This document shows positions 33,201 through 35,116 of a DNA stretch of 35,116 nt, in pieces. A program made the position numbers and the translations under genes. This DNA comes from Kiritimatiellia bacterium (GTDB taxonomy: Bacteria; Verrucomicrobiota; Kiritimatiellia; RFP12; UBA1067). Numbering within the stretch: position 1 is the first letter of the stretch; each line of letters opens with the position of its first letter. The DNA lies in the NCBI GenBank assembly GCA_024405395.1, contig JAKSOW010000023.1, positions 1-35,116 on the forward strand, written 5' to 3'. A model generated the notes under the pieces. That model searched no databases. It was given only the letters and a program-made list of their open reading frames with translations, and was not told where the DNA came from.

Positions 33201-34397
33201 CGTCTCGTAGAGATACTGGCAGGCAATCAGGCCGCCGTCGAGATTGAGGGTGTTGCGCTTCTCGTCCGCCGTGCCGGCGGTGCCGCTCGCCTTGTAGGTG
33301 CTCCCGTTGTGGCCGATTCTGAGCGCATCGGCCCCGTTCGCGCCACGGTAGAGAACACCGCTTTTCACGGTGAGCTCGGTGTAGCTGCCGTCGGCAAACG
33401 CATAGCTCTGATCGCGCAGCACCATCACGCCGCCGTCGATGTTGATGATCGTGGGCGTGTTGTTGGCGACGCGGAAAGACGTCGCCACATCCCAGAAGCC
33501 GCCCTCGAAGACGTTGAAGGTGGCCGTACCGCCGCTTTGGCCGGGGATGGCCTGGTTGGAGAAGAACTTGCCGTAGATGTCGGTGGTGCTCAGCTGCCAG
33601 AAGTCGCAGAGCGCGGTGTTCACCTTGCGGACCGAGCCTTTGGGGCCGATGATGAAATGTACGCCATTGCGGTAGTGGAACCAGCTCTCGATGCAGTCGC
33701 AGTTCATGATCGCCGTGCCGCCGGTAAAATAATCCTGCGCGCTCGCATACAGGTAGTTTGAGTTGTTGCCGACGAAGCGGTAGCCGCCGTTGAAGACGTT
33801 GGTGCCGCCGCCCGAATATTCGATGTAGGTACCGCTCACGCCCGTGGCGGGGTCGTACTTGCCGCCTGATGAGACGCTGACATAGGCGTCCGTGAGGTCG
33901 CGCGCATGCGAGACGAGACCGTTGAAGTAGCGGATATGGCCTGTCTTGCAGGTGAAGGTGTTGACCCTGGTTGAGGCGGCGTTGGTGCCGCAGGCGTAGA
34001 CGTCGCAGTCAAAGGTGAAGACGGTGGACAGGTTAGAGTCCGCGGCGTCGGTGAGCCCGGCAGTGTAGATCGGGTCGCCCGTCACGCGGAAACTGCGCGC
34101 ATAGCCGCCCACCTGCAGAACGCCCATCCGAAAATCGGGTCCTAGGTCGTTCACCGTGTCGAAGGCATAGACTTTCGGATTGTCGGCATCCTCGGGATCG
34201 GTGTAGAAGTAGAGCGTGGTGCTCAGGCCCGACTCCAGATTCGTGACCGCGGCGAAAGTCTGCTGATCCACCCAGTTCTTGGGATCACTCCAATGTACCC
34301 CATCACCACCGCCACGCCAGCGATAGGTCTTTGCCGAAGCCGTCAACGCAAGAGCTGCCGCGGCAAGCGTCAGCACAAAATAACGTGTTGCATTCAT
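30243..34397 (-). CDS. Giant exported PATR/LamG surface protein (1384 aa)
   Basis: ATG 34397 follows GAGG by 7 bases and opens a signal peptide (MNATRYFVLTLAAAALALTASA); an in-frame GTG at 34418 is less likely. The mature protein starts with a W-x-G-G...NW module (YRWRGGGDGVHWSDPKNW). Long Gly/Thr/Val-rich beta-strand coils follow, seemingly in two blocks (to about residue 620, then from about 630). A PATR repeat (GTLVKKGEGTLELAKAEN, about 963-998) comes next, then a LamG/concanavalin-like domain (about 1010-1240; GLIAWWDFNGEGDECLRDKS, WMMVTLTCGIGGTCTYLNG, MMDDVMIFGRTLS). A closing strand module ends in PPAGTVLIFK. No autotransporter barrel is visible. It is the first gene of the seven-gene operon. 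LamG domains can bind sugars, so a surface glycan-binding or adhesive role is plausible but unproven. Confidence 0.85.
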   Translation of the reverse strand: MNATRYFVLTLAAAALALTASAKTYRWRGGGDGVHWSDPKNWVDQQTFAAVTNLESGLSTTLYFYTDPEDADNPKVYAFDTVNDLGPDFRMGVLQVGGYARSFRVTGDPIYTAGLTDAADSNLSTVFTFDCDVYACGTNAASTRVNTFTCKTGHIRYFNGLVSHARDLTDAYVSVSSGGKYDPATGVSGTYIEYSGGGTNVFNGGYRFVGNNSNYLYASAQDYFTGGTAIMNCDCIESWFHYRNGVHFIIGPKGSVRKVNTALCDFWQLSTTDIYGKFFSNQAIPGQSGGTATFNVFEGGFWDVATSFRVANNTPTIINIDGGVMVLRDQSYAFADGSYTELTVKSGVLYRGANGADALRIGHNGSTYKASGTAGTADEKRNTLNLDGGLIACQYLYETTPVAAATDRNRDTCFNGGVLRLTASGDVYRYGSAYTTAELKATTKAYLRAGGLKVDTVGNSVNWNKQLEVRGGDSAGPVVKYGSGALNVTDDMTAARAAFVTGGVFAVKSPAFWTGAVTLAPGAVLTFVDGPELAIDGLTSDNGVVRLTSGKKLALATAPVVAAGKGLIFDVPTGADGTYTLLTCDEALDPALPDQCAVFTPTTGKSATFALADGDKALTLTVAAGTAPSPASARYDLTPWVDPNPPSVGVDGPNEYVNDAAEPQAFTEGKTYYGNLPFMLKGGSFELKDEFAFDSSYGQVSFRNAGTTPLEVAIQPDAILNVGTLLVGGAPDTSYQASVSNKATIVRQTGGRVTVRTTGANLQGSITTTTGGYAYFGPYYSSEYMDRRLAPQIWEVSGGVFSMLPHTSLDLNGRSTFVVNGGKAELARVYSGHHSSSGLSFLTGNFAGSVGIRVTDGELNVGEQFSWIATGEAGRYTEFALTGGKATLPATTRTNARVAARQSGEAAMLLDGGELTLSGEAAYGESSVADYFSGLDELLVGGQGVTIRNAGMAVVSNRVLGAMTGAGTLVKKGEGTLELAKAENVLGGLDVQEGRVKAALATTPEGKVPTGLIAWWDFNGEGDECLRDKSDHGFDLTQVNFRGNEDGFVQFVEDELTRPGRGKAARWAGTYESLKAAAVQSAATYDYTVNMWIYLDNMTTLSSHIMFYSNRIDPEFTNNASGTEIGYKATNGPYGLNGQRTAGITMTENTGISCDHVGPIPLKTWMMVTLTCGIGGTCTYLNGQLVTNNTANTSVLLGGGRIFTLGQGIAASEFLNKGAMMDDVMIFGRTLSADEVKGLYDAQCTPESLAIPTVAVAAGAAWDMNGASNVVTSVTGGGEVVNGTIEIAEAITCAGKSLHIAKPVITSAAGTIDFGVDDTVRLPRGEPYALFSYDEMSAESAANLAQWTVAGAGSDTGRLRIRVHAEGCTVYGLVPPAGTVLIFK

Positions 34398-34467
34398 GGT
34401 TCCACCTCTACTTCTCACCCAAAGCCAAACAGATCTCTATTTTTCAACAGAGACCCCCGTCAGTTAA

Positions 34468-34496
34468 ATTTTAGCAGATTCCAGCCCGGAAGTCCA
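34468..34496 (-). promoter_or_regulatory. Putative promoter of the seven-gene glycan operon
   Basis: On the minus strand TGGACT (34491-34496) is followed after exactly 17 bases by TAAAAT (34468-34473), in an A/T-rich patch. The -10 lies 71 bases before the ATG at 34397. The leader contains a short TCTCT...AGAGA inverted repeat (about 34433-34454) that is too weak to call as a regulatory structure. Confidence 0.5.
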
Positions 34497-34547
34497 TTCC
34501 AAAACGCCGTCACACCTCACCCGCCGCATTTGCCGCAGGGCCGGCCT

Positions 34548-34775
34548 TCATCGGCGGTGCTGGAATGCGCGCTTCCGCCCCTGCTGGCCCCGCCGATACG
34601 CCCAGGGGTCTTGTGCCGCCCCGGCCCACAGGCCCAGACGGCGCGCCTTGGCGGCGTTCTGGGCGTCGTTGTACTGCGGGTCCTTGTTGTAGTGGTAGGC
34701 CCAGGCATAGCCCTCCGACACCATCTGCAGGTTGATGTTCCTGCCGCCCAGCCACACCGTGCCCAGGATTCTTCG
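34548..34775 (-). pseudogene. Truncated thermonuclease (SNase-like) remnant, C-terminal half only
   Basis: The minus-strand frame ending at TGA 34548-34550 encodes the C-terminal half of a staphylococcal-nuclease-type domain. ILGTVWLGGRNINLQMVSEG is followed by YAWAYHYNKDPQYNDAQNAA and ARRLGLWAGAAQDPWAYRRG. The match begins at RILGTVW, normally in mid-domain after the catalytic loop. Upstream the frame continues only into a 14-bp tandem repeat and a REP-like palindrome, with none of the N-terminal strands, catalytic Arg/Asp residues or signal peptide. About half of a family-length protein (usually 140-180 residues) is missing. It is therefore most likely a broken gene. It lies about 50 bp upstream of the operon promoter. 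Confidence 0.7.
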
Positions 34776-34794
34776 GGGACGATTCTTCGGGGAC
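34767..34794. repeat. Perfect 14-bp tandem direct repeat (two copies)
   Basis: The unit GATTCTTCGGGGAC occurs at 34767-34780 and again at 34781-34794. The second copy runs into the palindrome at 34789-34801. The repeat marks the point where SNase homology stops. Confidence 0.9.
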
Positions 34795-34801
34795 AGTCCC
34801 C
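34789..34801 (+). repeat. REP-like 13-bp palindrome, left copy
   Basis: GGGGACAGTCCCC is a perfect palindrome around its central base. An inverted copy (central base T) is at 35019-35031. Such GGGGAC/GTCCCC palindromes resemble repetitive extragenic palindromes or ends of small non-autonomous elements. Confidence 0.8.
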
Positions 34802-34890
34802 TGCAAAAAGACTGATGCCGAAGCACCTCATTTCGCACATCTATGCGGCAGTCGACGCCTTTCCGACATCACGTAGAAAAAGTGCTCCTG

Positions 34891-34916
34891 CACGGCAGGC
34901 ATTGCCGTGTGTTTTT
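34891..34916 (+). terminator. Rho-independent-terminator-like hairpin
   Basis: CACGGCA (34891-34897), a 5-base loop GGCAT and TGCCGTG (34903-34909) form a perfect 7-bp stem. It is followed by TGTTTTT and more pyrimidines on the plus strand. No plus-strand gene ends here, so it may terminate a small transcript of the palindrome-bounded element. Confidence 0.5.
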
Positions 34917-35018
34917 CTTCTTGGTTGTCTGCCGGCTTGACCGCCTCCGGCTGCGTCTTGCGCCCTTCTCGGCGCCAATCGACCTTCCGGCTCCTTCTTG
35001 GTGTCTGTCAGGCCATGC

Positions 35019-35031
35019 GGGGACTGTCCCC
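35019..35031 (-). repeat. REP-like 13-bp palindrome, right copy (inverted)
   Basis: GGGGACTGTCCCC is the reverse complement of the left copy at 34789-34801. Orientation is decided only by the central base, because the rest is self-complementary. Confidence 0.8.
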
Positions 35032-35045
35032 CACGGGAGGTGCCG

Positions 35046-35116
35046 TCAGGCGCTTCGCCGCCTGGGCCAGTCCACCGTCCGCTCCAGCCACTTCAGCGAG
35101 CGGAACGACGGACGCG
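35046..35116 (-). CDS. Possible C-terminal end of an unidentified gene (5' part beyond window)
   Basis: One minus-strand frame entering from the right edge reads 22 codons, ending RSLKWLERTVDWPRRRSA, before TGA at 35046-35048. Nearly all third codon positions are G or C, as in the confirmed genes here, which favours real coding. A perfect 6-bp hairpin, CAGGCG...CGCCTG at 35047-35064, overlaps the stop. The fragment is too short to identify; it could be chance. Confidence 0.3.
   Translation of the reverse strand, partial: RPSFRSLKWLERTVDWPRRRSA

Larger units (their letters stand above)
34789..35031. mobile_element. 243-bp segment bounded by inverted REP-like palindromes (possible non-autonomous element)
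   Basis: The two 13-bp palindromes are exact inverted copies and bracket a segment with no convincing coding frame. The segment contains a terminator-like hairpin in its middle. It lies between a truncated SNase gene and the possible end of another gene. No transposase is present and no clear target-site duplication was found, so the call as a MITE- or REP-type element is tentative. Length and boundaries rest only on the palindromes. Confidence 0.4.

Noticed and set aside
34797..34840. Upstream extension of the SNase frame as an intact short gene
   Set aside because: The added residues come from the repeat and palindrome and have no SNase similarity; the catalytic N-terminal half is missing.
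34840..34940. Plus-strand frame ending at 34940 as a small protein gene
   Set aside because: It overlaps the promoter region, palindrome and hairpin, has no ribosome site or recognisable domain, and ends just after the terminator-like hairpin by chance.
1..35116. tRNA, rRNA, CRISPR array, riboswitch, integrase or phage genes
   Set aside because: I saw no cloverleaf, regular short repeat array, aptamer core or recombinase motif in the window by reading; a covariance-model scan was not possible.

Overview
The window looks like chromosome from a GC-rich, free-living or gut-associated member of the PVC superphylum, most likely Verrucomicrobiota/Kiritimatiellota or Lentisphaerota-like. The taxonomic call is inference. 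It rests on three Tat-exported enzymes (Gfo/Idh/MocA oxidoreductase, TIM-barrel sugar isomerase-like protein, GH20-like protein), a DUF1080 protein, and very large surface proteins built from autotransporter-associated beta-strand (PATR-like) repeats, 'xNW' modules, LamG, PA14 and discoidin-like domains. No rRNA, tRNA, CRISPR array or phage gene was seen.

Layout. (1) Positions 1-9690, minus strand: nine closely spaced genes. In transcription order they are peptide deformylase, a GH28-like polygalacturonase, a dolichol-phosphate-mannose-synthase-like GT2, an oligopeptide-type ABC ATPase, a GH20-like Tat protein, a CstA-family transporter, a DUF1080 protein, a Tat TIM-barrel protein, and a Tat Gfo/Idh/MocA oxidoreductase cut by the window edge. 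A near-consensus promoter (TTGACA-18-TAGAAT) precedes def, and internal promoters are proposed before cstA and before the TIM-barrel gene. (2) Positions 9835-16798, plus strand: two large exported proteins of 811 and 1502 residues. (3) Positions 16806-34397, minus strand: seven genes with 13-50 bp gaps, read as one long operon. They encode a 1384-residue surface protein, a GH31, glucosamine-6-phosphate deaminase, a 981-residue discoidin/FN3/PA14 protein, a 797-residue beta-repeat protein, a GH2 and an unassigned TIM-barrel hydrolase-like protein. (4) Positions 34398-35116: promoter region, a truncated thermonuclease (SNase) remnant, a 243-bp segment bounded by inverted 13-bp REP-like palindromes, and perhaps the end of another gene.

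How it may work together: the window reads as a carbohydrate-degradation locus. Secreted or envelope hydrolases (GH28, GH2, GH31, GH20-like, the unassigned hydrolase) would trim a complex, amino-sugar-containing glycan. A DUF1080 + TIM-barrel + Gfo/Idh set may add a second, oxidative (3-keto-glycoside) cleavage route. NagB would feed amino sugars to glycolysis, and the giant beta-helix/lectin-like proteins may bind substrate or decorate the cell surface. No SusC/SusD pair, sugar permease, TonB receptor or dedicated regulator is visible. The most unusual observations are a shared C-terminal tail (G-T-hydrophobic-[LF]-[KR]-stop) on three surface proteins, with a divergent version on a fourth, the paralogy of the 811- and 797-residue proteins, and the redox glycoside-cleavage gene set.
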